64,000 bases of DNA from Clostridia bacterium (GTDB lineage Bacteria; Bacillota; Clostridia; Christensenellales; Aristaeellaceae): positions 62,001 through 126,000 of the forward strand of contig JAFWQA010000006.1 of assembly GCA_017509255.1 (NCBI GenBank). Direction: 5' to 3'. Under the pieces are notes generated by a model that saw only the letters and a program-made list of their open reading frames with translations, was not told where the DNA came from and searched no databases. Positions 1 through 7,282 of the stretch are shown in pieces (within the stretch, counting starts at the first letter, position 1; each line of letters starts with the position of its first letter). The translations under genes were made by a program, and so were the position numbers.

Positions 1-84
1 GACTGGGGCGAAGTGACGGACGGCTACCTGACCTTCGATCTTCCCCCCTTCTCCTCCGCCGTGCTGAGCAATGCGGAGAACTGA
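1..84 (+). CDS. C-terminal tail of a probable glycoside hydrolase (partial)
   Basis: An open frame enters from the left edge and ends with TGA at 82-84, giving 27 residues. The tail contains FDLPPFSSAVL, which resembles the final strand of the C-terminal beta-sandwich found after many GH13-type and related glycoside hydrolase barrels (LPP-Y/F-S-x-VVL pattern). The catalytic part lies outside the window, so the family is only a guess. The stop is 23 bp before tadA and no terminator lies between, so it is probably cotranscribed with tadA. Confidence 0.45.
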   Translation, partial: DWGEVTDGYLTFDLPPFSSAVLSNAEN

Positions 85-107
85 GACCTGCTGAAAGGAG
101 CTTTCGC

Positions 108-572
108 ATGGACGGAATGGAACTGGCTCTGCGGGAGGCGGCAGCCGCCCTCTCTGAAGGCGAGGTGCCCGTAGGAGCAGCTCTCTTTCACGGGGATACC
201 CTGCTCTGGGCGGATCATAACCGCCGGGAGCAGCTGCAGGATCCCACTGCCCATGCGGAGCTTCTCTGCCTCCGCCGCGGCGCCGAGAAGCTCGGCAGCT
301 GGCGTCTGACCGGCTGCACGCTTTATGTTACCCTCGAGCCCTGCCCCATGTGCGCGGGCGCTCTGGTCATGAGCCGTCTCAGCCGCTGTGTGTTCGGCGC
401 TTCCGACCCGGAAAAAGGTTGCTGCGGAAGCGTCTATGATCTCCCGACGGACCCGGCTTTTTCTTCACCCGTACGCTGGACCGCCGGCGAAAGGGAAGCG
501 GAATGCACCGCGCTGCTGGATCGGTTTTTCTCGGACAGACGAAAAAAGAAACAGGGAGGTGCTTTGAAATGA
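108..572 (+). CDS. tadA: tRNA-specific adenosine deaminase TadA
   Basis: Zinc-dependent deaminase that converts the wobble adenosine of tRNA-Arg(ACG) to inosine in the cytoplasm. At 154 residues it is the usual length. The zinc site is visible: H49-A-E51 supplies a ligand and the proton-shuttling glutamate, and P78-C-P-M-C82 supplies the two cysteines. The N-terminal EVPVGAALF strand is also typical. AAAGGAG lies just before the ATG at 108. The stop overlaps the start of the next gene (ATGA), so the two are translationally coupled. A cytosine or guanine deaminase of the same fold is possible, but the PCPMCAGAL spacing and length favour TadA. Confidence 0.9.
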   Translation: MDGMELALREAAAALSEGEVPVGAALFHGDTLLWADHNRREQLQDPTAHAELLCLRRGAEKLGSWRLTGCTLYVTLEPCPMCAGALVMSRLSRCVFGASDPEKGCCGSVYDLPTDPAFSSPVRWTAGEREAECTALLDRFFSDRRKKKQGGALK

Positions 573-1450
573 CGCTTCTTCACATGCTCTTCAATTCGGT
601 CCTGTCATTCCTGAAGCGGGCTCTGCCATTGCTTTTGTCCTGCTTCATGTCCTTTTCCTCCGCTCAGGGAACGGAAACGGAAGCGCCCGCCCTGACCCTG
701 GTGTCGATCAACGTCGGCAAAGCAGACTGCCATCTGCTCCTGAGCGGGAATACCGCCTACATGGTCGACGTCGGCCGCGGCAAGACCTGGGATACGGTTG
801 AGTCCGTTCTGAACGAGCTTGGCATCACCCGCCTGGACGGCGTCATCCTGACGCACACTCATTCCGATCATGCGGGCGGGCTGAAAAAAATGCTGAAATC
901 CGGTATTCAGATCGACCACGTCTATACCTCCGCTTTCTATTCGCCTGATGAGGAGGACGATGAGCATTCCGTGCTCAAGTCGCTCAGGAAATCGGATCTG
1001 GAAGCGGAATACCTGAAAAGCGGCGACACGCTCCCCCTGGACGGAGGCACGCTGCAGGTCCTCGGCCCGCTTGCTCAGCATCCGACCAAGGAGAACAACA
1101 ATTCTGTCGTGCTTCTCGCTTCCGCCGGGGGCGGCTCCGTTCTCCTGACCGGGGATATGGAATTCCCGGAGGAAAGAGATCTCCTTGCCGCGAGCCTGCT
1201 TTCCCGTGTCGATGTGCTGAAAATCGGCAATCACGGGGAAGGCGACGCCACCAGCGACGCCTTTATCGCCGCGGTTGCGCCGAAGCTGGCCGTTATTCCC
1301 ACCAATACGGAGGAGGAGCCGGATACGCCCGACCCCCGCGTGATCCGTCTTCTGGAAAGCTGGAAGGTCCGGATCCTTCAGACACAGGAATCGGCACGGT
1401 ATATCCGGATCACTCTCCGGAACGGGGAAATCGGAACTGAAATGAATTAA
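569..1450 (+). CDS. Secreted metallo-beta-lactamase-fold hydrolase, ComEC/Rec2 C-terminal type
   Basis: A 293-residue protein with an N-terminal hydrophobic signal segment (about residues 18-32, ending SSAQG) and then a metallo-beta-lactamase domain. The metal-binding HTHSDH motif is at residues 96-101. A later LLTGDMEFPEE segment gives the bridging aspartate, and KIGNHGEG gives another histidine. Related domains occur as the C-terminal part of the DNA-uptake protein ComEC and as stand-alone secreted hydrolases. No channel domain is present, so a competence role cannot be claimed. The ATG at 569 was chosen because GGGAGGTGC precedes it and it overlaps the tadA stop. An in-frame start at 503 lies inside tadA and has no ribosome binding site. 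Substrate unknown. Confidence 0.75.
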   Translation: MTLLHMLFNSVLSFLKRALPLLLSCFMSFSSAQGTETEAPALTLVSINVGKADCHLLLSGNTAYMVDVGRGKTWDTVESVLNELGITRLDGVILTHTHSDHAGGLKKMLKSGIQIDHVYTSAFYSPDEEDDEHSVLKSLRKSDLEAEYLKSGDTLPLDGGTLQVLGPLAQHPTKENNNSVVLLASAGGGSVLLTGDMEFPEERDLLAASLLSRVDVLKIGNHGEGDATSDAFIAAVAPKLAVIPTNTEEEPDTPDPRVIRLLESWKVRILQTQESARYIRITLRNGEIGTEMN

Positions 1451-1467
1451 AGAGAGAATATCAAAAG

Positions 1468-1495
1468 AAAGCGGCACCCTGACGGGTGCCGCTTT
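1468..1495. terminator. Intrinsic terminator between the MBL gene and rnpB
   Basis: GCGGCACCC (1471-1479), loop TGAC, GGGTGCCGC (1484-1492), flanked by AAA and TTT so that the hairpin can act on both strands. It ends the tadA-MBL transcript. The minus-strand rnpB ends against the A-run at 1504-1510. Confidence 0.85.
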
Positions 1496-1512
1496 CATTC
1501 GTCAAAAAAAGT

Positions 1513-1846
1513 GTGCGAGCGTGACCGTAAGCCGGGTTCTGTATTGGACGGTCATCTATCCAGGCCGCACGTTACCGTGCGGCTCAAGCGATTGCGGAGA
1601 ACGCGGCGGGCCGCCGACTTGCCTCCATAGCATCTTGCACCGGGTGGGGTTTACATCGCGGACGAGTCGCCAGGCCGCGGGTGAGCTCTTACCTCGCCTT
1701 TCCATCCTTACCGTGTAAACACGGCGGTCTCTTTCTGTTGCACTTTCCTTGGAGTCGCCTCCACCGGCCGTTAGCCGGCACCCTTGCCCTTCGGTGCCCG
1801 GACTTTCCTCATGCTATAAGCACGCGGCCGTCTGTTCACCTCGCAC
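1513..1846 (-). ncRNA. rnpB: RNase P RNA, bacterial class A
   Basis: Catalytic RNA that removes 5' leaders from pre-tRNAs. On the minus strand the hallmark GAGGAAAGTCCGGGC is at about 1796-1810, and the 3' conserved block ACAGAACCCGGCTTAC is at about 1526-1541. The closing P1 helix pairs GTGCGAG (1840-1846) with CTCGCAC (1513-1519), extended by GTGA/TCAC. Length is about 334 nt. The RNA is followed by a T-run (1504-1510 on the plus strand as A). Its promoter overlaps the stop codon of the MocR gene just upstream. Confidence 0.95.
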
Positions 1847-1852
1847 GGGAAT

Positions 1853-1882
1853 ATTCTATCCCTTTCCTGCCGCTTCTGTCAA
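1853..1882 (-). promoter_or_regulatory. rnpB promoter
   Basis: On the minus strand, TTGACA (1877-1882), an 18-bp spacer and TAGAAT (1853-1858) place the start near 1846, exactly where the P1 helix of rnpB begins. The TGA stop of the MocR gene is embedded in the -35 box. Confidence 0.85.
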
Positions 1883-2937
1883 TCATCCTGTTTCCTGCGC
1901 TGGCGGCGCACCCGGTTTACATGGCGCGTAAACTCCCCGCTCCTCAGCAGCTCGGAGAGCACCATCTGCTCCGTCACCGGTACCGAGCAGGACAGATACC
2001 CCGCCCTTTCCGTATACAGCGCCACCAGCGTTTCCGGCAGCACCATGTACCCGACCCGCAGTGCGGGGGAAACCGTCCGGGTAAAGGTGTTCAGATGGAT
2101 CACCCGGTCCGGTGCCAGCGCAAAGAGCGTATCCTCCGCCTTGGAGGAGGCGGACAGTTCGGAGTCAAAGTCGTCCTCCACCAGCCAGGCATTATTCTCC
2201 CTGGCCCAGCGGACGTATTCGTTCCGTTTGGATGCCCCGGCCGTCACGCCGCTCGGCCAGCTGTGAAAGGGAGTCACGTGGAGCACCGCCGCGCCGGTAC
2301 GGCGCAGTTCCCTGCTGCTGATCCCGCCGTGCCCCATCTTCAGCAGGTCACAGTGTACGCCGTGTCCGCTGTAAACTCGCCGGATCAGTTCATACCCCGG
2401 ATCCTCCAGCGCGAATTCACCCCGGTCTCCCAGCATCTGGGCGATCAGCCCGTACAGATACTCGGCTCCGGAGCCGATCACGATCTGCGCCGGGGAGACG
2501 GAGATGCCCCTCCGGGCTGCCAGATACTCGCTCAGTGCGCTCCGCAGCTCCAGGCACCCGCTGTTGGGCGATTTTTCCATCAGTCTTTCCCCGTATTCAT
2601 TCAGCACCCTGCGCAGGCACCGGGCATACGCGGTGAACGGCATTCCGCTGACACCCCTGTCCGCCGTCGGCGGAAGCTCCTGCCCGGCGTTCCGGCTGCT
2701 CTGCGGCGCGATGTCATTTTCCCGGTACGCCACAAAATAGCCGCTTCTTTCCCGCGCCTCCAGCCAGCCCTCATCGCAGAGTATCTCATAGGCATGCTGC
2801 GCTGTCACCACGGATACGCCGCTCTCCTCCGCGGTGACCCTTTTGGACGGAAAGCGCGCCCCGTAGGGATAGCCGCCTGAAAGGATATCTCTTTTCAGCC
2901 TGCCGTACAGCGTCAGATATACTGGCTCACGCTTCAT
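1879..2937 (-). CDS. MocR-type GntR/aminotransferase-like regulator, truncated and lacking the PLP lysine
   Basis: Residues 1-75 form a GntR winged helix (SGVSVVTAQHAYEILCDEGW). Residues from about 100 follow the class I aminotransferase fold typical of MocR regulators, with EDDFDSE supplying the aspartate that contacts the PLP ring nitrogen. Two features are abnormal. The Schiff-base lysine of the usual TFSKTLSP motif is Arg287 here (TFTRTVSP, codon CGG at 2077-2079). The protein also stops at residue 352, whereas family members are about 450-480, so the C-terminal subdomain is missing. The stop lies inside the rnpB promoter. It is divergent from an ECF S-subunit gene, as MocR regulators often are from their targets. 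It may bind DNA without covalent PLP, or it may be decaying. Confidence 0.85.
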   Translation of the reverse strand: MKREPVYLTLYGRLKRDILSGGYPYGARFPSKRVTAEESGVSVVTAQHAYEILCDEGWLEARERSGYFVAYRENDIAPQSSRNAGQELPPTADRGVSGMPFTAYARCLRRVLNEYGERLMEKSPNSGCLELRSALSEYLAARRGISVSPAQIVIGSGAEYLYGLIAQMLGDRGEFALEDPGYELIRRVYSGHGVHCDLLKMGHGGISSRELRRTGAAVLHVTPFHSWPSGVTAGASKRNEYVRWARENNAWLVEDDFDSELSASSKAEDTLFALAPDRVIHLNTFTRTVSPALRVGYMVLPETLVALYTERAGYLSCSVPVTEQMVLSELLRSGEFTRHVNRVRRQRRKQDD

Positions 2938-2958
2938 TGCCGTTTCTTCCCTCTTTCA

Positions 2959-3019
2959 TCTGGTATTATATTATTTTCATGTTCTGGTTATTTTCACATA
3001 CCAGCAAAACGATTATACT
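2959..3019. promoter_or_regulatory. Divergent MocR/ECF-S control region with TCTGGT repeats
   Basis: TCTGGT occurs at 2959-2964 and again at 2983-2988, each followed by an A/T-rich TTTTCA-like run. Inverted copies ACCAG (3000-3004) and TCCAGA (about 3030-3035) follow. A -10 TATACT (3014-3019) with a weak -35 TTTTCA (2991-2996) points toward the S-subunit gene, so the repeats overlap that promoter. MocR regulators commonly bind such repeated sites; binding here is inferred. Confidence 0.5.
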
Positions 3020-3064
3020 GCGTCCTGTATCCAGAGTAAAGATTTTTTGATGAGGTGAACAAAC

Positions 3065-3637
3065 ATGACCGACATTGCAAAAAAAAGCAAAAGTGTATAC
3101 TGGCTGACTGTCACGGCAGTCATGGCTGCCCTGGCCTTCGTCGCCAACTATATCCGTTTCCCTTTCCTGGGCTCACAGATCACGATCAGCAATACCGTCT
3201 GCCAGCTCTGCGGCCTGATTCTCGGCCCTTCCGCCGGTTTCCTTTCGGCGGGTCTGGGCAATCTGCTCTACGACCTTCTCACCGGCTACGGCATTGAGTC
3301 CCTGATCACCTTCGTTTCCAAGGGTGCCATTGCGCTGGTGGTCGCGCTGCTGACCGCTTCCTTCCGCAAAAAGGTAAAGCTGGAGAAAGCCGAGCATGTG
3401 CGCATGGTGGTCGCCTGCGCGGTCGCCGCGTTGACCTATGTCGCCCTTTATATGCTGAAAACCTTTATTTTCGGACTCGCGGTCAACGGCCTCACGCTGG
3501 ACGGCACCTTTGCCAAAATGCTCAGCAAGCTGCCCGCCAGCCTGATCAACGCGGTGTTCGCCACTGTTGTCGCTCCCGTCTTTCTGCGTGCCGTGCTCCC
3601 CGCCCTGCGCCGGACCGGCCTGCTGGAAAAGCTGTAA
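3065..3637 (+). CDS. ECF transporter S component (vitamin uptake family)
   Basis: An integral membrane protein of 190 residues with about six hydrophobic segments, the length and shape of substrate-binding S subunits of energy-coupling factor transporters. Motifs such as GLILGPSAGFLSAGLGNLLYD are typical of the riboflavin/ECF S family. No ATPase or EcfT gene is nearby, so it would share a common energizing module (group II arrangement). The vitamin cannot be read from the sequence. The divergent MocR regulator makes a B6 vitamer a reasonable guess, because PdxR-type MocR proteins control B6 genes. GAGGTG precedes the ATG, and a terminator follows at 3658-3690. Confidence 0.75.
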   Translation: MTDIAKKSKSVYWLTVTAVMAALAFVANYIRFPFLGSQITISNTVCQLCGLILGPSAGFLSAGLGNLLYDLLTGYGIESLITFVSKGAIALVVALLTASFRKKVKLEKAEHVRMVVACAVAALTYVALYMLKTFIFGLAVNGLTLDGTFAKMLSKLPASLINAVFATVVAPVFLRAVLPALRRTGLLEKL

Positions 3638-3657
3638 AGTGTATTCCTTCTGAATCG

Positions 3658-3690
3658 GAAACGGATCGGCAAGCGCTGATCCGTTTTCTT
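3658..3690 (+). terminator. Intrinsic terminator after the ECF S gene
   Basis: AACGGATC (3660-3667) pairs with GATCCGTT (3678-3685), followed by TTCTTT. Confidence 0.8.
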
Positions 3691-3756
3691 TGCCGCTGAC
3701 CCGGCTCATTCATACGGGCTGTATAAAGGAGGATTATGTAAATCAGGCAGACAGCT

Positions 3757-4239
3757 GTGCAGGACCTCCCCCGTGTCATGGAGATCTATGCCTCCGCCCG
3801 CGCGTTTATGGCCGCGCATGGCAATCCCCGTCAGTGGGGTCCGACGTGCTGGCCGCCGGAGGCCCTGATCCGCCGGGATATCTCCCGGGGTAAAAGCTAT
3901 GTCTGTGAGGAGGGTGGCCGTATCGTCGGCGTCTTTTATTTCGACTTTGGCCAAAACATTGAACCTGCCTATGACGCGATCGAAGGGGGGCAGTGGCTCA
4001 GCGATGCCCCTTACGGTGTTGTGCACCGTATCGCGTCGGATGGCTCGGTCCGGGGCGTCGGCGCATTCTGCCTGTCCTGGGCGCTTTCACGTAGCGGCCG
4101 CCTTCGCATCGATACCCATCCGGACAATACCGTCATGCAGGGGCTTCTTGAGAAGCTCGGCTTTGACCGCCGTGGCTTCATCCATGTGGAAGAGGATAAT
4201 GATCCTCGTTACGCCTATGAGCTGCCTGTCCGGCCCTGA
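3757..4239 (+). CDS. GNAT-family N-acetyltransferase with an unusual start
   Basis: About 160 residues with the GNAT layout: an N-terminal DLPRVMEIYASAR helix, a GRIVGVFYFDF strand, the acetyl-CoA loop region around SVRGVGAFCLSWAL, and C-terminal IDTHPDNTVMQGLLEKLGF, which is diagnostic. The substrate is unknown. The start is odd. AAAGGAGG (3725-3732) is followed by ATG at 3736, but the next codon in that frame is TAA, and the frame then continues ATC AGG CAG into family-like sequence (IRQTAVQDLP). The first usual start codon after the stop is GTG 3757, 24 bp from the ribosome binding site. Either ATC 3742 initiates, or codon 2 carries a nonsense change. A bidirectional terminator follows. 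Confidence 0.75.
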   Translation: MQDLPRVMEIYASARAFMAAHGNPRQWGPTCWPPEALIRRDISRGKSYVCEEGGRIVGVFYFDFGQNIEPAYDAIEGGQWLSDAPYGVVHRIASDGSVRGVGAFCLSWALSRSGRLRIDTHPDNTVMQGLLEKLGFDRRGFIHVEEDNDPRYAYELPVRP

Positions 4240-4259
4240 TCTTTTCCCCTCTCTGCATG

Positions 4260-4294
4260 AAAACGCAGCGCCGCGAATGCGGCGCTGCGTTTTA
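4260..4294. terminator. Bidirectional terminator between convergent genes
   Basis: AAAACGCAGCGCCGC, loop GAAT, GCGGCGCTGCGTTTT. A/T runs on both sides suit termination of the GNAT gene on the plus strand and the ThuA-like gene on the minus strand, whose stop lies at 4292-4294. Confidence 0.9.
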
Positions 4295-4921
4295 TTCTGT
4301 ACACCATCGGATCATGTTCCGGAAAAGTCTTACATTGGGGTCGCAGGTCAGGTTCGGCGTGTCATGCGCCGGCGTGAACATGCAGACTTTTCCTTTCCCG
4401 TACCCGTGAGCCCATAGTCCCGGCTGTTCCCCATGCTCCGACACAGTCACGGCCAGGATCTCTCCCTCCGAACCGGGAAGCATACCCATATGATAATGCT
4501 CATCCTTGTCCGGGTAAGTAAACTCTTTGATTCCCTCCAGAAGCGGATGCTCCCTGACAGGGCGGAAAGACAGCGGGCACTGTGCCGGATGTCCCAGGAA
4601 AGCTCCGTGATACAGTTCCTTCACCAGCGGGTGATCCGGCTTCAGATCGGCCATCCCTGCGTGGATGGCCATCAGCCCCATTCCTTCGCGTAATTTTTTC
4701 AGCAGCCGCTCCGTCCATTCCTCATCCGCCCAGCAGGGCGTCGGGATCTGATTGTTTTCCACCGTATCCTTAAAAAGGATCAGCAGATCGTAATCCCCCA
4801 CAAGGAAAACCTTCGGATCCTCCGTATAAACATAATTTCCGTCAGGGAACAGCTTCTCTGCCAGGGGCCGGATGGACTCCGCGCTGTGCCAGTAGTCTCC
4901 GGTCAGAAACAGTACCTTCAT
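4292..4921 (-). CDS. ThuA-like domain protein (class I glutamine amidotransferase fold)
   Basis: 209 residues beginning MKVLFLTGDYWHSAES, with YDLLILF and GMGLMAIHAGMADLKPDHPLVKELYHGAF. These are the strand-loop elements of the ThuA family, a flavodoxin-like amidotransferase fold linked to trehalose and other sugar metabolism. The final YGKGKVCMFTPAHDTPNL block is also typical. No signal peptide, so cytoplasmic. It lies 20 bp downstream of the nitroreductase on the same strand and probably shares its MerR-type promoter. The enzymatic reaction is not established for the family, and no substrate is inferred. Confidence 0.8.
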   Translation of the reverse strand: MKVLFLTGDYWHSAESIRPLAEKLFPDGNYVYTEDPKVFLVGDYDLLILFKDTVENNQIPTPCWADEEWTERLLKKLREGMGLMAIHAGMADLKPDHPLVKELYHGAFLGHPAQCPLSFRPVREHPLLEGIKEFTYPDKDEHYHMGMLPGSEGEILAVTVSEHGEQPGLWAHGYGKGKVCMFTPAHDTPNLTCDPNVRLFRNMIRWCTE

Positions 4922-4941
4922 GCTTATCTCCCCCCGTTCTT

Positions 4942-5460
4942 TTATTTCCGGTAGATATAATTGCTCTTTCTGGGGGCAGCGGGCTGCCCTTCGGCCGCCT
5001 CATATCCAAGGATGCAGTGGCCGATCCCCTCGTAGTCGCCCTCAATGCCCAGCTCCTTCAGCAGCGCTTTTCCCTCCGCGGACTCAAACTCCTCCTTTGC
5101 CCGGTGGATCCAGCAGCTTCCGATACCGAGCGCGTGCGCGGCGTTCATCAGGTTGCCCATCACCAGGCTTCCGTCATAAAGGTAGGTCGGGATCTTTTTG
5201 TCTGCCAGCACGATCAGCACGACCGGCGCTCCGTAAAAGGGATCGCCGCTGCCGTTCATCACGGCGGCGTTCATGGCCGAGAAACGGTCCCTCGTTTCCC
5301 TGTCCGTGATTGCGATGATAATGGGAGACTGCCTGCCCATGCCGGTTGCCGCGTAGGTCCCGGCCTCCAGGATCTGATCCAGGATCTCGCCGGGGATCAT
5401 GTCCGGCTTATAGCTCCGGCAGCTGCGGCGCCCCATCAGGTTTTTCAGCGTTTCGTTCAT
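4942..5460 (-). CDS. Nitroreductase-family FMN oxidoreductase
   Basis: 172 residues. GRRSCRSYKP near the N-terminus is the FMN-phosphate binding motif of the family, and GSCWIHRAKEEFES and GIGHCILGYEA are the C-terminal family blocks. The dimeric flavoenzymes use NAD(P)H to reduce nitroaromatics, quinones or other electrophiles. An in-frame ATG 18 bp upstream (5478) was rejected because AAAGGAG lies inside that extension and serves the ATG at 5460. Transcription probably starts from the 19-bp-spacer MerR-type promoter at 5505-5535, which implies induction by an electrophile or redox stress. ThuA-like gene follows in the operon. Confidence 0.9.
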   Translation of the reverse strand: MNETLKNLMGRRSCRSYKPDMIPGEILDQILEAGTYAATGMGRQSPIIIAITDRETRDRFSAMNAAVMNGSGDPFYGAPVVLIVLADKKIPTYLYDGSLVMGNLMNAAHALGIGSCWIHRAKEEFESAEGKALLKELGIEGDYEGIGHCILGYEAAEGQPAAPRKSNYIYRK

Positions 5461-5504
5461 TTTCTTTTCTCCTTTCATTGTTGCTTTGTTTTTTCCCTGA
5501 CAGG

Positions 5505-5535
5505 ATTATAGGGTCTCGAGTTTACTCTAAGTCAA
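5505..5535 (-). promoter_or_regulatory. MerR-type promoter (19-bp spacer) of the nitroreductase operon
   Basis: On the minus strand: TTGACT (5530-5535), a 19-bp spacer holding the dyad TTAGAG-TAAA-CTCGAG, and TATAAT (5505-5510). The over-long spacer with a dyad between the boxes is the signature of MerR-family activation. A near-identical element precedes the SDR gene at 37144-37174. No MerR regulator is encoded in the window. Confidence 0.8.
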
Positions 5536-5662
5536 GCGTGAAAAAACTTTTCGTAAAACTTCGCCGTTTCGGTTTTCCGGCTGCAGTCATTCCTTCGGAG
5601 CGGAAGCCGCGTCTCTGCCTTCCTGTCCCATACCGGACCGATAACTTTTCCCTTTTCTTTTC

Positions 5663-5691
5663 TTGCGGCAGGCAGGAAAAGTCTCTATAAT
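5663..5691 (+). promoter_or_regulatory. Promoter of the MntP-ZIP fusion gene
   Basis: TTGCGG (5663-5668), 17-bp spacer, TATAAT (5686-5691). The untranslated leader is only about 30 nt before the ATG at 5727, with GGAGG at 5717-5721, so no riboswitch fits in it. Confidence 0.75.
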
Positions 5692-5726
5692 GGTGTGGCA
5701 CTTTTATCCCTTCCCGGAGGAATCGT

Positions 5727-7097
5727 ATGGGAATTTTTGAACTCCTTCTCCTGGCTGTCGGTCTCGCCATGGATGCCTTCGCTGTCTCCATCTGTAAGGG
5801 GCTTTCCGTCAGGAAGGCGACCGTAAAGCAAAGCATGATCTGCGGCATCTGGTTCGGCGCGTTCCAGGCGCTCATGCCCCTGATCGGATACCTGGTCGGT
5901 TCCCGTTTTGAGCAGTGGATCAGCGCGGTCGCTCCCTGGGTCGCTTTTATCCTGCTTTCCCTGATCGGTATCAACATGATCCGGGAGGCCTTCTCACCGG
6001 ATGAGGACGCCAAGCCGGACTTCGGCTTCCGGGCCATGCTTCCGATGGCTGTCGCCACCAGTATAGACGCGCTGGCGGTCGGTATCACCTTCGTGGCGGT
6101 CCCCGTCCGGGCTTTTCCCGGCAGCCAGCTGCAAAACACTGTCCTCGCCGTTCTTCTGATCGGTGCAGTCACCTTTGTGATCTCCGCCCTGGGCGTCAGG
6201 ATTGGCAACCTTTTCGGTTCCAGATACCGCGCCGGCTCGGAAGTCATGGGCGGCACGATCCTGATTTTTATCGGACTGAACTCTCTGATCGGTTCTCTGG
6301 ACAAATCCGGAGCCATGAATGACTCCGATACGGTTTTCGGCATGCTGATCCCGCTGCTCGGCACTGTTCTCGGCGCCGCCTCCGTCTATGCCGGCAGAAA
6401 AAAGCTCTCTGAAAGGCTCCGCCCGGTTCTGGCCGGGGCCAGCGCCGGCATCATGTTCTCCATTTCCGTCTGGGGCCTGCTGGAACCCGCGGCAAGAGGC
6501 TTTGGTAGCAGTGGCCTCGGCACGCTTGCTCCTGTCTTTTTCAGCTTCTGTGCCGGCGTTCTTCTGCAGTACCTGCTCGACCATCTGATCCCTCACACTC
6601 ATGCGCTGGTGGATTTCACCGAGGGACCGGAAAGCAGCCTGAAAACGCAAACAAAGGTCATGCTATCCGAGCTGATCCATCACGTTCCCGAGGGCATTGC
6701 CCTGGGCGCTGTCTATGCCGGCTACTTTATGGAAACGGACTGGATCTCCGCTCCCACGGCGCTGATCCTCGCCGTTGCCATCGCGGTACAGAATTTCCCC
6801 GAAGCGCTTTTCGTTTCCCTGCCGGTCCTGGAAAAGGGCACCGGCAGGGGAAAAGCCTTCCTGATGGGGGTCATCTCCGGTGTTCCCGTCCCGCTGATGG
6901 GGGTCGTCACGCTCCTGATTTCAGTGCTCTTCCCTGCCGTGCTTCCGTATATCATGTCTGTTGCCGGCGGAGCAATGATCTATACCACCATAGAGGAGAT
7001 CCCCCAGATGTCTGCCGAAAAGGATAATGACAATGGCACCCTGTCCTTTGTCATTTGTTTCGCGCTGGTCATGCTGATGATCCTGCTGCGCCGCTGA
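5727..7097 (+). CDS. Fusion of MntP-type manganese exporter and ZIP-family metal transporter
   Basis: A 456-residue membrane protein made of two complete families. Residues 1 to about 190 match MntP: GLAMDAFAVSICKGL with Asp16, the second-half repeat ATSIDALAVGITF, and a six-helix layout. Residues from about 205 to 456 match ZIP transporters: HHVPEG at 318-323 and QNFPEA at 355-360 are the paired metal-binding helix motifs. MntP proteins are about 190 residues and ZIP proteins about 260, so neither half is truncated. One frame covers both with no internal stop. MntP members export Mn(II); ZIP members usually import Zn, Fe or Mn, though direction varies. Short leader, sigma-A promoter and its own terminator make it a single-gene unit. 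Confidence 0.85.
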   Translation: MGIFELLLLAVGLAMDAFAVSICKGLSVRKATVKQSMICGIWFGAFQALMPLIGYLVGSRFEQWISAVAPWVAFILLSLIGINMIREAFSPDEDAKPDFGFRAMLPMAVATSIDALAVGITFVAVPVRAFPGSQLQNTVLAVLLIGAVTFVISALGVRIGNLFGSRYRAGSEVMGGTILIFIGLNSLIGSLDKSGAMNDSDTVFGMLIPLLGTVLGAASVYAGRKKLSERLRPVLAGASAGIMFSISVWGLLEPAARGFGSSGLGTLAPVFFSFCAGVLLQYLLDHLIPHTHALVDFTEGPESSLKTQTKVMLSELIHHVPEGIALGAVYAGYFMETDWISAPTALILAVAIAVQNFPEALFVSLPVLEKGTGRGKAFLMGVISGVPVPLMGVVTLLISVLFPAVLPYIMSVAGGAMIYTTIEEIPQMSAEKDNDNGTLSFVICFALVMLMILLRR

Positions 7098-7120
7098 GGC
7101 TCCCTGTATCCGCGCAAAAA

Positions 7121-7156
7121 GCTCCGTTCCTGTGTTTTCAGGCACGGAGCCTTTTC
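7121..7156 (+). terminator. Terminator after the MntP-ZIP gene
   Basis: GCTCCGT (7121-7127) pairs with ACGGAGC (7144-7150), with an inner CCTG/CAGG extension, followed by CTTTTC. Confidence 0.75.
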
Positions 7157-7282
7157 GGTTCAGGGGCTCAGCCGGCTTTCCTGCCCGGAACAAAATCTTC
7201 GTTTTCAGCCTGCCTTTCTGCAGGATTTCTTCCCCCCTGTGCGAAAAATATGGATGATTCTATGCTTCAGGAGGTTTTCGGA

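Noticed and set aside
1681-2880. Long plus-strand reading frame across rnpB and the MocR gene
   Set aside because: It runs antisense through a structured RNA and a gene with clear domains, and its protein is a low-complexity Pro/Arg/His mix with no family-like sequence.
5536-5726. Manganese riboswitch upstream of the MntP-ZIP gene
   Set aside because: The TATAAT promoter leaves only about 30 nt of leader, too short for one.
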